Shown here piece by piece: positions 11,853 through 26,360 of a DNA stretch of 64,000 nt. The DNA is taken from positions 7,801,210 through 7,865,209 of the forward strand of contig JAQFVV010012422.1 in the NCBI GenBank assembly GCA_028023455.1. The letters are read 5' to 3'. The translations under genes and the position numbers were made by a program. The notes below the pieces were generated by a model. It was not told where the DNA came from. It was given only the letters and a program-made list of their open reading frames with translations, and made no database searches. Each line of letters opens with the position of its first letter. Position 1 is the stretch's first letter. This DNA comes from Epiperipatus broadwayi (lineage: Eukaryota; Onychophora; Udeonychophora; Euonychophora; Peripatidae).

Positions 11853-14800
11853 GTAATGAGTTTTAATGTTTTAAATAAAAATATCCTTTTTACATTAATT
11901 AAATATATATTTGGATTGTTTGTCACTTGGAAGGTCAAAGATGTTTGAGCATCTAAAGTGACATCTGGTGATGATTCATAGACACTAAATTTCAGATTCT
12001 GTCTCATCATAGACACTAAATTTCAGATTCTGTCTCATCTTTGATCACGCAAGGCTGAATTAAATAACAAATATTGTAGCAATCAGAAGTTAATAAATTT
12101 CAGAGTTCAATGAAGCTAGATTCAAAATGGAATAAATATTATGAGAAAATTAATTATAAGAAGTTTTTATTTTGTTAACTTTTATTAAACTGCAATGATT
12201 GTAATCAGTATGTGATACTAATATCAATATTTAAGTGCCTTAATGTTATATTATTTTTTTATATTGAACAGGTGTCCTCTCAGGCCTTCTTAAGTATATA
12301 TCTGTTTTGCAAAAATCAAATTAGTTTAAATTTAGTTCATGTTTTAGTTTTATTTACCCTCTTTCTGTTTTAATAATATCTTTATACTATTTGTAGTCTA
12401 GGCTTGACTGTAATTTTTTTCATCTTTTAAAATTATAGCTTTTTTAACAAATTTTTTAAAAAAACATAAATCTTGTTGGAACTATTAGCAACAATAATAA
12501 GTGGCAAATTTATTTCATTAAAATCACTGAGCATTAAAAAAATCAACTAATTATATAAAAAAAGTTGTTAACTGATCTAGTTAAACAAAAGCAATTTTAT
12601 TGCTTTTTTCTGGCTATATTTTAAAAAATTTTAATACAAATAATTTAATATTTATAAAATCAAATTTAATTTATATATATATTGTAACAGTATAGAATGA
12701 GAAGGTATGGTACACAACATATTGGAGCTGGATTATGAGATGGGAAACCATCATTCTCCCCATAAATGAAAGAAATGAGCATGATGAATCAGCAAAAAAT
12801 AAACTAACTACAAGTTCTCCCAGCTTTGAACAAAAGTAATAATAAAATTATTCATAATCATGAATAATCAACATTCAGTCTTGTGACTGGATTTGAAAGA
12901 GTCCACTATTGACAGGCTAATTGTCTAGCCATTGCCAAACTTAGAGCAGATTATATAAACAATAATTTGGATGAACAGACTTAAGTACTAATCCACCAGA
13001 ATAATAAAAAATCAAACAATGCTAATATACTAAAACATGCTGATCATCATCAATGTCCTACTGGCCAACTATAAAACTTAATTTTCAGTAAAAAAAATAA
13101 ACTGTAGTGCATGGACTTTAAATGATATTCTTTAGCACCATCCAGGGTTATCATCTGGAATCCAAACACTAACTTAAATCCTTAATCCATATAACTAACT
13201 ATTATGTTCTAACTGGCTTAAGAAGCAAAAAATCTATAAACTATTATTGTGAGCAAGAGATAAATAAATAAATAAATAAAGCAGCTTATTTTAAATCACT
13301 TTGAATAATTCAGAGGTTTACTCTATTATAATTAAACAGTTTTATTGGGATTCTATAAAAATCCTAGTAGACTTAGTTGTATTAAAATCAAGTCATATAG
13401 ACTACCAATTCATGTAACAGATAACTGGATAGAATAAAGACATTAAGACAAAATGTTTTTGAATAATTATTTAATAACTAACTGATTAACAATAAACAAC
13501 ATTTTAAAAACTACATGATAGTATGAAAATTTAAACATTCATTTTATCAAACAAATTAAATTTAGTTTCATAAAAATTATAATTAACCAGTTAATTTCTA
13601 TTTATTAAATGAATTAAGTTTTAATCCATTAAATTATTTTTTTAAATAACCAAAATTTGAAAAAATAACATTTAAAATTTTTTTTAAAATCAGAGATATC
13701 TTTGATTTATTGTAATTAATCCTTTATTATATTGGGGGGGGGGGTAATGAATAAAAAGAACATGTTTAAAAAAAAATTAAATTTTTTAAATAAACTTTTT
13801 CATAATTTTGAAAAGAAAATTAAATGGATTTAAAAAATTATATTTCACAATTTAAAAATATTAATTTAATGAAAATATTTATAATTATCAATTCTTACAT
13901 TTATAAATTACTACTTTTATATAATCTTTTTTGCTGTAAATGAAAATACAGTGTGCACACAAAAAATGCCTTTAATCATAGTTTTATTTCTCCATGGGGT
14001 CCCTTTTTCTAGTTATAATTTTTAGCCTTTCCAGGTGAGTTTTTTTTCTTGAAGGCTTCTATACATGTACATGGTTAATTTGTCTTTTTCTTGGTGTGCA
14101 ATATTTCCAGGTTAACCAACTGCAAACTTTATCATTTTTTCCCACTAAAATTTTCAGGTGAGACTAACATATACAGAGACTTATGCTTTGGGTTGAAGTT
14201 GAGATTTGTTTCAAATCACTGATGGATAACTGCTTCAACTTTACATTTTATTCCAATGAAGGCAGATTAAATGGAGAAAGATGATGACTAGCTTGTAGCT
14301 GAATTTAGTACATTGTTTTTATTATAGAAATCATTTTTATAACTAAACTCATAGTGTGTTAAAAGTTTGTTTAAAACTTCTGCTGTTCTATGCAGCAGCT
14401 TGGTCAAGACTTCTCTATTATGCAAAAGTTTGGTGAAAACTGCTTTTTTTCTCTTTGCCAGCTGTGTCAGAAACCTATTTTCATCTACTGTCTCCTTTAT
14501 CTGGATTAATAATTTACTGTTCTCTTCAATAGTTAAGTTAGGAATGACTTCTTATTAGACACTTAATCCTTCTGACTTATTCATGCCCCTATTATTTTTT
14601 AGAACAACATTGTCTTCAAGCCAATAAAATCTGCCTTCAACATGGCACAATTTAGTAATGAATAATTAGGTCAAATTTTATAAATACAATGGTTCAGTTA
14701 TTTTCCTCCTTAAACATTGACATTGAAAAACAAGTCAAAAATTTAAAATAGAATCATAAAATTTTTGCCAATTATTTTTTGATTTAAATTTTTTTTTTTG

Positions 14801-16815
14801 CAAAATGAAAATCAAGATAATCAGTAGTTGATTTTGGGATTGAAAAGAGCTAAAGAGAGAGAAAAAACAACTATGACTAATTAAAATATTTAACAAAATG
14901 TCAAAATCTCATATATACTTTTTCTTTTTTTTAAAAAAAAAATACTATTAAACATAAAACTTTATCTCTCTTTTAAGGTTAAAATAAAAATTTATGAAAT
15001 AATTTACAAAAAAGTGAAAATTATTTTTTCTTAGTATATTTTCACAGTTTAAATTTTAAAATTTTCTTTCCCCTCTAGAACTCTTTAGTAAAATATTAAC
15101 ATATCAAAATTATATTATTATTTGACAAATTTAATGTTTGAGAATTCTCATATTATTTTGGGACATAAAATATTTAGTTAATTGAAAACCTATTAATACT
15201 ATTTATTTTTAATATAGCAATGTAGCCTAATGGCTATACTATAGTACATTGCTTTGACTCCTGTAAATTTTGCATCATTATAATAAATGGACAGTCACTT
15301 TAAAGTCCCAAATGTTTAAATTATATAATGAAATAAATGTGAATCCCTGCATGGCTATATTATTCTTGTAAAAAATATATAAATATAATAAGTATTCAAG
15401 TTTATTAAACCTAATAATAATAATAAAAAAGTAAAAACTTATATGATTTTTAAATTAAAATATTTTTAGATCTATATTAAATCTCTCTTATTAATTTAGA
15501 ATAACAAGCAGATTTAAATAATCTTAAATATGTAAGAAGATTAATTTGATTATATATTTTTTTGAGGGTCAATAATCTTAAATATCTGCTCAGATTAATT
15601 TGATTGGATATAAAAAGGGTCAATTTATTTTATTTAGCCCTCTTTTGTTTTGTTTCTGACTTAGGATGGATGAACAGTTTGTGTACCAGATGATAAGAAA
15701 AAAGAAAATTCATTACTGCAGTTTTATGGTTGAACATTGGTGATAATATCTAATTAATAAGAAACTAGTGTTCAAATATAAGACATGGAAGTTATTCCTT
15801 TTCCTGAAGTAAATTTGACTGCGAAGGGTAGCTTATCCTTTAAGTGCCAACTCTGACAATATTGACCTGAAAATATGAGCCTGCCCTGTAATAAAATACT
15901 TGGATGTTTGCCTAGAAGAGGACTGAAATAATCTATTAAAGGAGAATGGAAGATGACATAAAAATGACTGTTATGACCCTTATATTTTATGCCATATATG
16001 ATGACCATAGACAAATGCATTACTATTTAATAAGCAGATAAAAGTTGAATTAGAGTATAAATCAGTACAAAAATCCAGGAAATTGAAAAGCCATTTATAA
16101 TCATATTTACCAGACACAGAAAATTATGGAAGCCAATTTCTGACCATTATACAAAGAAAGTCTATTAAATACTAGATTGTAACTTATCTAACCCTGTATG
16201 TGCATATAAAACATGAACAAATAGAGATTCATAAATATTATTCATGAAAAAAATACTAAAACAGAAAATAAATATAAATTTACTAGAATTTATTGTACTG
16301 AATATACTGTCAATGCTTTCATGTCATATTCATGGTTATTCATTATTGGATAATTTCTAGTCTAATAAATGACTAATAAAAATTATTAATATAAGAGTAT
16401 GTACATTTTAAATATATTTTTATGAGTTGAGCTCAATATAAAAAAGTGAGATTTTTTCTTTTTTCTTTCATATTTTCAACTTCATTAATGTTCAATCCAT
16501 ATTTTTAATTATCCCACACAGACATGAGAGGAATATTTTTGTTTATACATACATTTTTGGAGGGTGGGGGTATTTTAATATATTATCTGTTAGGCAATGG
16601 ATAACTAAACAGAACTAAAATTATTAACAATTAAAAGACTGAAATATTTCAGCAAAATTTATTCATTGTCTTATAAAGAAAATGCTTATTTATTTGTTAA
16701 GAATTTGAGATTTAAACTGTGTTTGTATTAAAAAAAAATTTCTTGATTATTTTTTTTATTTGTTCTCTATAGCACCCTTCCCCCCAAATAGATATAAATA
16801 GAATATAGTAATCTA

Positions 16816-16817
<2 letters not shown>
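11853..16817. other. probable intron, AT-rich, nothing coding
   Basis: No supported exon. It holds a perfect 31-bp tandem duplication (11976-12037), an 'aaat' microsatellite at about 13259-13280 and a G homopolymer near 13734-13743. Confidence 0.4.
11976..12037. repeat. perfect 31-bp tandem duplication
   Basis: Two identical consecutive 31-bp copies beginning 'tcatagacactaaatttc', at 11976-12006 and 12007-12037. Confidence 0.95.

Positions 16818-16884
<67 letters not shown>
16818..16884. repeat. (AT)n microsatellite, 67 bp
   Basis: An uninterrupted alternating A/T run. Length is likely polymorphic and prone to assembly error. Confidence 0.97.
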
Positions 16885-16887
<3 letters not shown>

Positions 16888-17749
16888 TTATGTCATTTCT
16901 AAAATTTATGTGGACATAAAGTGATAAGGATTAGCATTACAGGTGATAACAGATCATAAAAAGGAAGATTGATTTACTGTATTATATGGCCAGTGCTCAT
17001 TATTATACAAATCCTTCATCACCATGTTACTCATAGGTATACTCCAGAGAAACCATACTAAAGAGATCTAATTGATCTGTCAATGAAAAATATATGTACC
17101 AAAATATGAAGTGGAAAAGCTTATGTACATATTACCTTCCTTATATTTGGCTGCCCAGGTCTGGCATGATCATCATCAGTGTATAAATACATTTTTAATC
17201 AATTGAAGAATAAGTGACCCCACTTCTCTGTAAGTTGATGGTTGTGATCTATTAACAATATATATATATATATATTGTGCCCTTGTCTGTAGGTCATAGG
17301 TAGGGTAGAAAGGTCAATTATTAAAAAATTTTAAATTTTAAGTTATATTTGTAAGATATATAAATAATAATAAGAGAATGAGATTTTATAGTACAATTTA
17401 AAGCTAAAAATACCTGGTAGGTAACAGTGTAATAAATTATTTTAAAAGAAAACAATTAAATAAAGCTTAAATATCATTGCTTATGGTTGTGAAAGCTGGC
17501 CATACAAAATAATACAGCTATAGATAGTTAAAAGTATATCAATTATTTAGTATAATATTTAAAAAACTAATAAATTAAATAAATGAAATGTAATGTATAA
17601 TTATATTTAATAATCCAAATTAATAGAGTATAATTTATTAATAAACTGTGGGATGGTGAGAGTTATATTTAGTTTAACATTTTAAAATTATTTTCTAAAT
17701 TTTTTATAAAATATATCAGTTTTGGTAATTTAAACCAAGACGTAAATAA

Positions 17750-20700
17750 AAAAATCATTTTTATAAAGTTAGTAGACACGTGACCGTATATTAAATACCT
17801 TCACGCACACTCTTGTTAAAATAATAATAAACTGTGTGAATTTAAAACTAGATATAATTGCCATCGATCATTAAAATGAAAGTTATAAATATTAAATATT
17901 GTTTTAATAATTATTTTAAAACTTAGATAATTTTTTATATAAAACTATAATTGAATTTAATAATATTAGTCTGGGAAATATTCCAGACATTACGTCATCA
18001 ATTCTTAATTTTGAAACATTCATTCTGTTATCAAAATAAAATGAATAAATTGTTCGCGCTAAAATAAATATTAACCAATCAAAGGATGTAAAATTAGCAG
18101 ACAAAAATCTAAGAATTATACAGAGCGGGAGAAGTAATGTGAAAGTGAAAGAGAAAGTAACAAATTTTTATGGCTGATAACATCGTAGCTGAAAGTAATA
18201 TAAATTTATAATTTCGTATTATTCTAAAAGTTATTCTGTAACATATAATATATTTTTGACTGCAAAGACATGAATTTCTAATTTTATAAGTGATCTTACC
18301 AGGAAATTTTATTCAAATTTAACCAGAAAGCCTACAGTAACATGGAAGTACAAGAAAAAATATTTAAAGTGATTGCTGAAAGAAAAATAATTGGAAAGTA
18401 TCTTAATGCCACTTTAGTTGTGCTCAACCTGAAACTTAATCTTATAACTGAAAGGAATACAATTGGGACGATATGTGAAAATCTGAAAAAGAAGCTGCTG
18501 TTCGTCAAGAACAATTTATGACGATAAATTTACAGAGCTATCTTAAAACTAAGTTATACTTCTCTATGAACAAAATTTTAATATGCGTTCTAGTACCAAG
18601 AAAAATAATAATGAAGAAAAGTGTTTAATTTTAAAGGGAAACATTACTAAAACTATAGTTCCCGAATGTTAAATTAAAGAAAAGTTAAAGACTAATATAA
18701 AAGTACTATTAAGTATTTTATTGAGAGGAGCTGAAAAACTTTATATAAAAGCAATGAAAAAATATTATAAAGTATTCAATGAAAAAATTGTTTGATCAAA
18801 GAAATATAAGATTAAATGACTAAATAAAAATGGATCCATGGAAACAGAAATTTATTGAAGATTTAAAATAAAATATCTACAAGATGCATCGGGGGAAACC
18901 AAGCGCGCGGGAAAAAAGCTAGCAGACTATGTTGAAGGAGATATCAAGAATTAATAAGTGTATAAAATATTGAGAAAACTAAGGATCATCGTCGATGAAG
19001 ATTATTAAACAGAGTTATTTTTTTTTTTATAGAACATTAAGTGACTGAAAGAAAAAATAAAGTATATTTTTTTTTTTAGCTTTACGATGAACAATTTTCA
19101 AGCAAGTTCGACAAAGCAGTATCGTAAATATAATTTAATATTTTTATTTGATTGTATTTAAAATATAAAAATTCTATATTAGCTTAGGGAAACATATAAA
19201 CATGAATTTAAGAATAATGAGATTTTAAATATAATAGCTTAATAGAATGATAGAAATATTATTATAAAAATAAAATGTATGTATGGAAGTTTTAAATATC
19301 TACAAGAAGTAATGGAATGGTGAAGCCTTCAGAATACGATCAAGAAGATAGAGATCGTATTGGTAATTGTGATATTATTGATAATGCATAATGTATTTTT
19401 TTTAGGTCATCTATTAATGAAGAATGATGTATGAAAGTTTTTTAAATTATAAGTACACATTTTATCCAACATTAAAACATATATTTGAGATAGTAGTAAT
19501 TTTAAATGTGCATGCAATAAGTTGTTTTAAAAATATAATTAATAATAAGTATCATAATAATTATGTGATTCTTTTGAACTTTTATGTTGCAAAATATTCA
19601 TGATGATTTTAAAATAGTTGGTATATTATAAATATACGAGATAAGTAGTAAAAGATTTTCTTAAGAATAGCTGTATAGTTTGAACTAAAAATGAATTTTA
19701 TTATTGTTAGAAATGTAGACAGAAATTTGTCGATGTAATGCATAGATAAATCTAGAGAAATAAAATCGGATAGTGACTTGGTAGTACTGGTGTAGAGGAA
19801 ACCAAGATGATGTTTTTTTGCCAAGAAATAAGAAAAATCAAATATTTGGATCATAGTATTTTGTGTGATTTCAGTATAGCTAACTAAGTCCTATCACTGA
19901 ACACATATATTTTGGACAGTGTTTTTTACGTATTTTTGAAACTTTTTGATGTTTTATAAAGCTGAAGGAATAGCTTTAGCATCACTCCTATAGTAGAGGT
20001 GGATAGACAGATAAAGGTCACTCCTCTATGGTGTTCTTTAAATTCACTGTGCCATCATTGTCAAGTTTTATGACGGATAATATTCTAGTTGTTTTGATCC
20101 TACGCATCTATTTTCGCTATCCTTGTTTCATGAATATACATCGTCAGAAAGATATTTTTATAGAAATGATACATAAAATAGAAATGAGGCTAGGTTGTCG
20201 TTATGTAAGAATAGTTTATTTACTAGAATGAGTTAGAATTGTTATTTTAAAAGTGAAAGTATAAATGTCATAAAGAGATGAAGAATCATATGATATAGTT
20301 TTAAAAAGTAATTCTGAAATGAATATAAGATTTTAAAGGAAAAATCTAAACAAAGTTTTTAAAGTAATAATAAAATTTTAATATTTTATATGATATTTAA
20401 AAATAGAGATTGCATGTTGGTTGAAAAATGATTCAATAATGTGTAACTGATATATGTATTTGTGCATGGTATGTTAATGAGTGTAATTACCATACGAAGC
20501 AAAGGCTTGGATAAGTATTGGATTAATAATTATTGTATAGTCAATAATAAAACGGAACATCAAAATGTCAAGAAGGGTTTGAATCTTTAGGATTCCATAC
20601 GAATAATAATATAAAATAGAATTTTATGATTTTGTATAATTTTACTACGAAGGTAAAATTTTTTGTAAAAATATAATTTTAAAATTAATAGAGATATAAA

Positions 20701-21800
20701 GTATTAATGATAATTATTGATAGATACATTTTTGTAACAAGCTAAACTAAAAACAGATATCTAATAATAATAATACTGTATAAGAGTTAAAAATAAAATA
20801 AGTAGAAATTTAATGTTAAGAGATAAACTAGTAAAGTAATTTTGTAACAGGAAAGTAGGGATATCCGATGTACATAATGTAAATATTGTTATTTGTATAA
20901 TTATTAATAAACTATGTTGTAAATTTATTTGTAAGCTTCGTGTCTTAGTTATTATTTCTCCACATAGAATGCATGATATCGCAATACACATTTATAATTG
21001 CAACAAACATATAATTTTGCACAAAGTAGATAAACATAAAAGTGTTATAATAATTTTTGAAAATTTATTTGTATGATAAAATTAAAGGATTATAATTATA
21101 TCGTTTATTGGTCATAAGTTGGTTGCCACAATATTAAAATAAATTATATGCTAATATTACAACACGTATTTTGATTGTCAGATTATTAAATACTACCACG
21201 AACGTAATATTTATTTATTTATTTCATTTAAGAAGAAATAGGATTACATTATACTATTATTATCATTATTCTTATTTATTATTGTTAGTTGTTACGTAGT
21301 GAATTTATGACATAAAATTCCCTTCTCATAGTTTACTACCGTAATTTAAATCAGTTTAAATGCAATTTATGAACCTGAGATTTATTTGATTTGATTTTAT
21401 TTCATTTATTTACTTAAATTATTTAATTGAGCTAGATTATTATTACAAAGAATAATAAGATATGATTATTATCTTAATCGTAATAAAAAGAGCTTGGAAA
21501 GTCATAAGAATACCATAAGTTGATTATTTAGTATAGTGTTCTTATGCCATTGGGATAGTATCATGTGGATATATCTCAATGTAGTCTGTCTCGCTTCCCG
21601 TGTCGTCGCTCCATGTCTCATGAAAATAATAAATTTTTAATAATATAACTGTATTTATATTTTAAAGTTTAGAGCTAGTAGTAATCATTTTAATAAATTA
21701 ATTTCATTCATTTTGTTAAGACTGAGCTAGAGAGAGAGAACCCGGAATATATTTTAAACATTATTATGGATTGTTTTCGTGAGTGAGGCGACGATGGGGG
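17750..21800. other. CpG-bearing, repeat-poor stretch without clear gene
   Basis: In contrast to most of the window, CG dinucleotides are frequent here (for example 17776-17806, 18052-18130, 18900-18915, 18985-19000, 20100-20140, 21585-21615, 21777-21796) and none of the local repeat families is present. A 'ccaatcaaagg' motif at 18076 precedes 'atggctgataacatcgtagc' with a possible donor at 18195, and a 58-codon frame starts at 18341. None of these is convincing. It could be a promoter or RNA locus, a decayed gene, or sequence of different origin. Confidence 0.35.
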
Positions 21801-22384
21801 AGGAGGGTACAATATATATATATATATATAATTCAAGTACATGCCTTAAAAGTGATATAAGATACTTGTAGTTAAAGTGCAACAAAACCATGTAGCCACT
21901 GAGGGTTAAAAAGTATTTACACTGCTTAAGATAAGTAACCAATATGATATTCTTGATAAATAAAATTAAATTGTTTGCAATGACCATGCATTTATTTATT
22001 AAGCTCATGCGGCTATTGTTTTGAGAATGAAAATAGCTAATTATTTGCAGATTTAAGAATTATGGGGTTTATATCGATTTTTTTAAAAAAAAGAAATTAT
22101 TGTGCTTTGTCTGTCTTTAAGTGCCCAAATTTCATTTACTATCTGCATGATTTTTTGATCAGCTTACTAACTTTCAGCAACTTTTTCTCCAGAAATTGGG
22201 CTCATATAGTTCTAATTGTAGAGTCTTCCCTCCACTTTTATTAATTTTCTATTATTGCAGTCACTGATGTGTAGTTATACTTATTAGTACACAACTATTC
22301 TAATTCCTTAGTAATGTATCACCTGTGTCATAATTCATTTAATTTGGGTTTATTTCATTGCCATGTGGTCTATTTTTCCATATA

Positions 22385-22820
22385 GTAGTCCCACTCAATG
22401 CAAGCCAGAGTAATCAATGGATGCATGAAGATTTGTGCATAAAAATCCCTATCTAGTGCCTATTCATCCAATATCTCCAGATTAGTTTCTAGCTTGTGGC
22501 TTTCATCACTTAGGAGTGTATTGCACGTAGATATTAGAATTTAATGCAACCCTCCTGTACCACTTTTTACCTTATTAGCTAACTATAAATCTTTGAGCAC
22601 AAAATGAAAAGAAAATAATGTTTTCAAATTAAGCTCATTAGCTTGTATAGTCATATAGATCTGAACTCGGTTCAACATTCATACTTTTTGGTGTCTTAAG
22701 TTCTTTAATAACCATAGTCACCATAATCCAATTGGGAAGAATTGATATTAAATCACTAAACATTACATGATCACCATTTTGTATGCTTATACAAGCTGTT
22801 TACATAGCTGGCCATCCAAA
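22385..22820 (-). mobile_element. H1 element, long form, decayed hammerhead
   Basis: Minus-strand copy running from the family 5' end 'aaacattacatgatcacc' (about 22760, read reversed) through the internal 'tgaaccgagttcagatc' region and the ribozyme segment (22476-22514) to the 'gcttgcattgagtgg' terminal arm near 22390. In the ribozyme the first core C is lost and the cleavage triplet is AUC, so activity is doubtful. Confidence 0.75.
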
Positions 22821-22913
22821 TCCTAGATACATTGTGCTGGAATTTAAAATACATAGTTAAGGAATAGTTTTCAGAAAGAAATCAGAATCTTTGATAGCTA
22901 TGCATTAGTAGTC

Positions 22914-24700
22914 TTGGATCGCTACATGCTAGCAGTAGTAGTAAACCCAAATAGACACAGCATTATAAATGGTACACTAAAGAATGCCTACTTAAACTAT
23001 AAAAGTGAAGACTTTGTTAAATTAATGAAGTCATTTGGAACAGCTTTTCAATTTCAGACAAACCTGCTCCCAAATATGTCAGTATTGATATATGGAAACA
23101 GTTTCTTTAAATTTAGAGTTAAGCTACATAAGAATGTAAAACCAAAAGACGATCCCTCTCAAATAACCAATCAGGAGGCAATATTGTGTTTGTTGATAAA
23201 AGAAATAAAGCCTTGAGGTTATCATCACAAAGAGCATAGACATCAATGTTTGTCCTAAAATGCATTGTACCCAATGTAAAACAAAAATGTCCTCATTGCA
23301 TCAATGTCTGAATATAAATAATAACTTGTCTGAAAATGTATTAAATAATATCTCTCAAACAGAACAAATAACAGAAGCTGAAAGAGCCATCAGGTCAACT
23401 CCACCACTGAATGGTGAACCAGAAATACAAATAAAGGAAATCTCCCACAATACTAGCATTCTCATCCCAGTCGATAATGTAATTAAGTCTGCTATTGAAG
23501 AATCAGAAAAATTTAATATTTTAAACAAAACAATTCCAGAGATTATGGAATTGCTTTCACAATATATGCCGATAAAAGAAAATTCAAATATATCAAACAA
23601 ACTGATGCCCGGTTGGCTGCCATGTAAGAGAAGAGAGAATAAAGGACAAACAAAAGATAATGTGGGCACTGATGCAGAAGTCAGTGATGTGACTGACTTT
23701 GCAAGAAAAGTTAAAAATCAATATCAGTAATGAAGACACTGACTCTAAAATTCCTGTTGATGAATGTGGAAGAGGTAAGTGGGTCATGCTCGAATAGACT
23801 AAATAAAATCATAGATTTTCTCTTTACAACAAGTAATAACTTAACTGAGATAAGTCAATCAAACACAATTGATAATTAGAAGATAATTGTAAGGTGCTTG
23901 TTGCTGAAAGCATAATTAGTTTTTCATTTTCATCCTAGTACTGCTTATCACTAGTCAGTTGTAATTTTTGTGCTTTTGGTTTAAGAAGTGGTGTGTTTGA
24001 TAATAGACATTAATAATGTTAAAAATTTCATCCTTAAACATTAGGGGTCTTAACTCCACTAATAGAATTTATCAACTGAAACAATGGGATGATATTGTCC
24101 ATCTGCATCTAACAGGTCTACTTGAAGCCAAAATAAATAATGGTCCACATATTGAACCTTCTATTTACATTGTAAATAAAGGTTTTGCAGCTTTCTAGAT
24201 CTTTCAATTTCCCCTCTGCAGGTACAGGGATTATTATAGATAAACTTAGCCCTTTTAGCTCTTTTAAAATTTGATATATTGCTGAACACTTTACTATTAT
24301 TTGTGACATCAAGCAATAGTCCTAGATGTAATTTTTGTCTATATTCCTCCTGGACTTACAATAATGAATCAGATGATCCTCACATTAAATTCTATGCTTG
24401 GTTCCTCCCTCTACTCATGCATACTTATATATATTTTAATTGTCATATAAAAAATTTGTTAAAAAGTGGTTACATCTCTTTTCCTTCTTACTGATGACTG
24501 AAGCAGATTTTTTGTCAAATGGTACCATTTCATTTAATGGAAGGCATTCTTCACTAATTGATCTCGTTTTGTTCCCCATCAATTCATCACCTTATTAATC
24601 TTGAAATAAAAAAATACATCCTTTTTAGACCATGCTGCACTTGTCACTAAAATTGGATCTTGATTTCAATAATAAAAATTTAATATCCATTGGATATACT
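22914..24700 (+). mobile_element. decayed L1/Tx1-like LINE remnant
   Basis: Three frames follow one another. At 22914-23216 is a gag-like ORF1 segment, with a strained C-x2-C...H-x2-C cluster at the start of the 23260-23730 frame (possible zinc knuckle). At 24016-24198 an endonuclease begins 'MLKISSLNIRGLNS' with 'GLLEAKI' (catalytic Glu region). After 24198 the endonuclease continues in shifted frames ('VIFVYIPPG', then a 'DHAALVTKI' match to the SDH motif near 24630). No RT follows. Multiple stops show it is a relic. The clade assignment rests on the 'LNIRGLN' start and is tentative. Confidence 0.65.
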
Positions 24701-24884
24701 ATTAGAATATTACTACCATCTAGAACCTGAATTTCTGTTTTCAGAAATTTATATATATTTAAATAAATTGAGTAAGATTGATGCAAATCCAGTGCAAGCT
24801 TGGATAGCATATGCAATCATATTATCAATTATGATTTACCATACTATTTAGCCACACCATCATCAACAGGCCTATTGACTTAAT

Positions 24885-26360
24885 TTTAAATAGGTTTTAA
24901 GTGGAGTTAAAAGAAGTTGCTAGACATGTAGCTACATTACTTTTAGTTTTGAATCCCATGTCTCATTGGTAAAGATAAAAATCAATTGTCTTTGAATGGA
25001 AATTTACATGCACTATCATCTGCTAATCATTGATTACTCAATCTCACATAGATGGCACTGCAGTAGAGAACTGCTCAGCGTGAAATACAAATTTTAAAAA
25101 TTAATTTAAAATTCCAAATAGGTTTCTTTGAATTTATGATCATTCTAACTTAAAATATGTAATTAATCTTTTAAAAAAAGCAATGGAATGCAATAAAAAT
25201 TTTACATGGGCTCTGCTTCTTCCATACCACATCACAATGTTCTTGTTTCAATGACATGAATTTGCATGTTTTGGTTCTCTGCATTATTTACAAGCAAAGC
25301 ATCAACACCAAATACATACCTCTAAAAATGGATGCTCAAATCAAAGGAAGTAACTTTATTAAGATTTATAAAAAAAATAAAAATTATTTCATGTATTATG
25401 CAATTAATAAAGAATTTTCATTAAATGTCTTTCATCCATTGTATTGTAAATATATATTCAAGTTGTTGCTTTTCATCAGTGTATCTCTAATCTTAATTTC
25501 ATGATATCATAATCATCCATCAGTGCATGAACTCATTGGTAGAATTGGGATAAGGGAGGTACTGATAAAATCAAAAATGTTAAAATTAATTTTTATTCAT
25601 TTATATATTTTTACCTTTTTTTTTATAGGAGCATGTGATCAACCTTTAACTTTTAAAGTTAGTAAAAACAATTACTTAAAAGGATTTAACAATAAAATCA
25701 TATTCAATGTTTCTAAAAAGATTTGCATAGAAAGCTGCTTGTCAGAAACAAACTTTACTTGTTCATCAGTGGAGTATTGGTACAGTAATAATAGCTGTCA
25801 CCTATCATCTGAGACCAGGTTTACCCAGCCAGATGCCTTTAAAAACATATCCAGTACAGTGGATTATTTTGATAACGATTGCATTGACAGTTTAAAAGGT
25901 AAATTGTATGAACAAATTACTGTGTATAAATTTACTTTATATGCTCACATTTCTATCTCTTATTCTCCTGCTATCTATTTACATTTTATGTGTGTATATG
26001 TGTAAACATACAGATGGAAGAATAGGTAGATAGATATATGAAAAGATAAATAAATGGATAAGCACAATATATACAAGTAAATAAATAAACAGATCAATCC
26101 AATAGAAGCTTAGATATTTTTTGCAAGTTTATTAAGATACATACTTCTAATGTATCTGCTATAAAATTGTTCACTTCTAACAATGCAATATCGTACGTCC
26201 TGAGTTATATTTTGTTATCATCAATATTATTATCACAAAAAACAGTCATGTGATATTGATTTTTGACAAGTATGTGAATGGCATTCAGCCTATTTGTAAG
26301 ATTTCCAAAATAAGTACTATATACATACTTGAAGCTATATTTTTATATGCTATACATTTA
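24885..26360 (+). repeat. segmental duplication, unit 1 (contains PAN exon 1)
   Basis: This 1.5-kb block is repeated downstream. Matching anchors are 'gttgctagacat' (24915 / 26406), 'taatcattgatt' (25025 / 26515), 'ataccacatcaca' (25226 / 26822), the exon, and the post-exon region 'ttctaacaatgcaatat' (26175 / 30478) to 'gatttccaa' (26300 / 30609). Confidence 0.85.
25629..25898 (+). CDS. PAN/Apple domain exon 1 (90 residues)
   Basis: The exon is bounded by 'tttttatag|ga' and 'aaaag|gtaaat', both phase 1. It encodes one complete PAN/Apple module, an extracellular protein- or carbohydrate-binding fold. Six cysteines sit at exon residues 3, 33, 37, 45, 57 and 85, in the family pattern C...C-x3-C-x7-C...C...C. 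The signature 'ETNFTCSS' precedes an aromatic-rich 'VEYWY'. N-glycosylation sequons such as 'NFT' and 'NISS' fit a secreted location. Upstream in-frame codons reading through the acceptor are intronic. It is almost identical to the exon at 29946, so this pair arose by recent tandem duplication. The protein identity beyond 'PAN protein, NompA/NOAH-like' is not established. Confidence 0.85.

Noticed and set aside
18341-18517. 58-codon plus-strand frame starting MEVQEK
   Set aside because: Lysine/isoleucine-rich, no recognised family, no clear splice sites; kept only as a note within the CpG-bearing stretch.
25455-25490. Minus-strand CUGAUGA with 'aag...ctt' stem, also at 27600
   Set aside because: GAAA is replaced by GAAU/AAAU, there is no cleavage triplet and no closing stem. 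The two copies are shared because of the segmental duplication.
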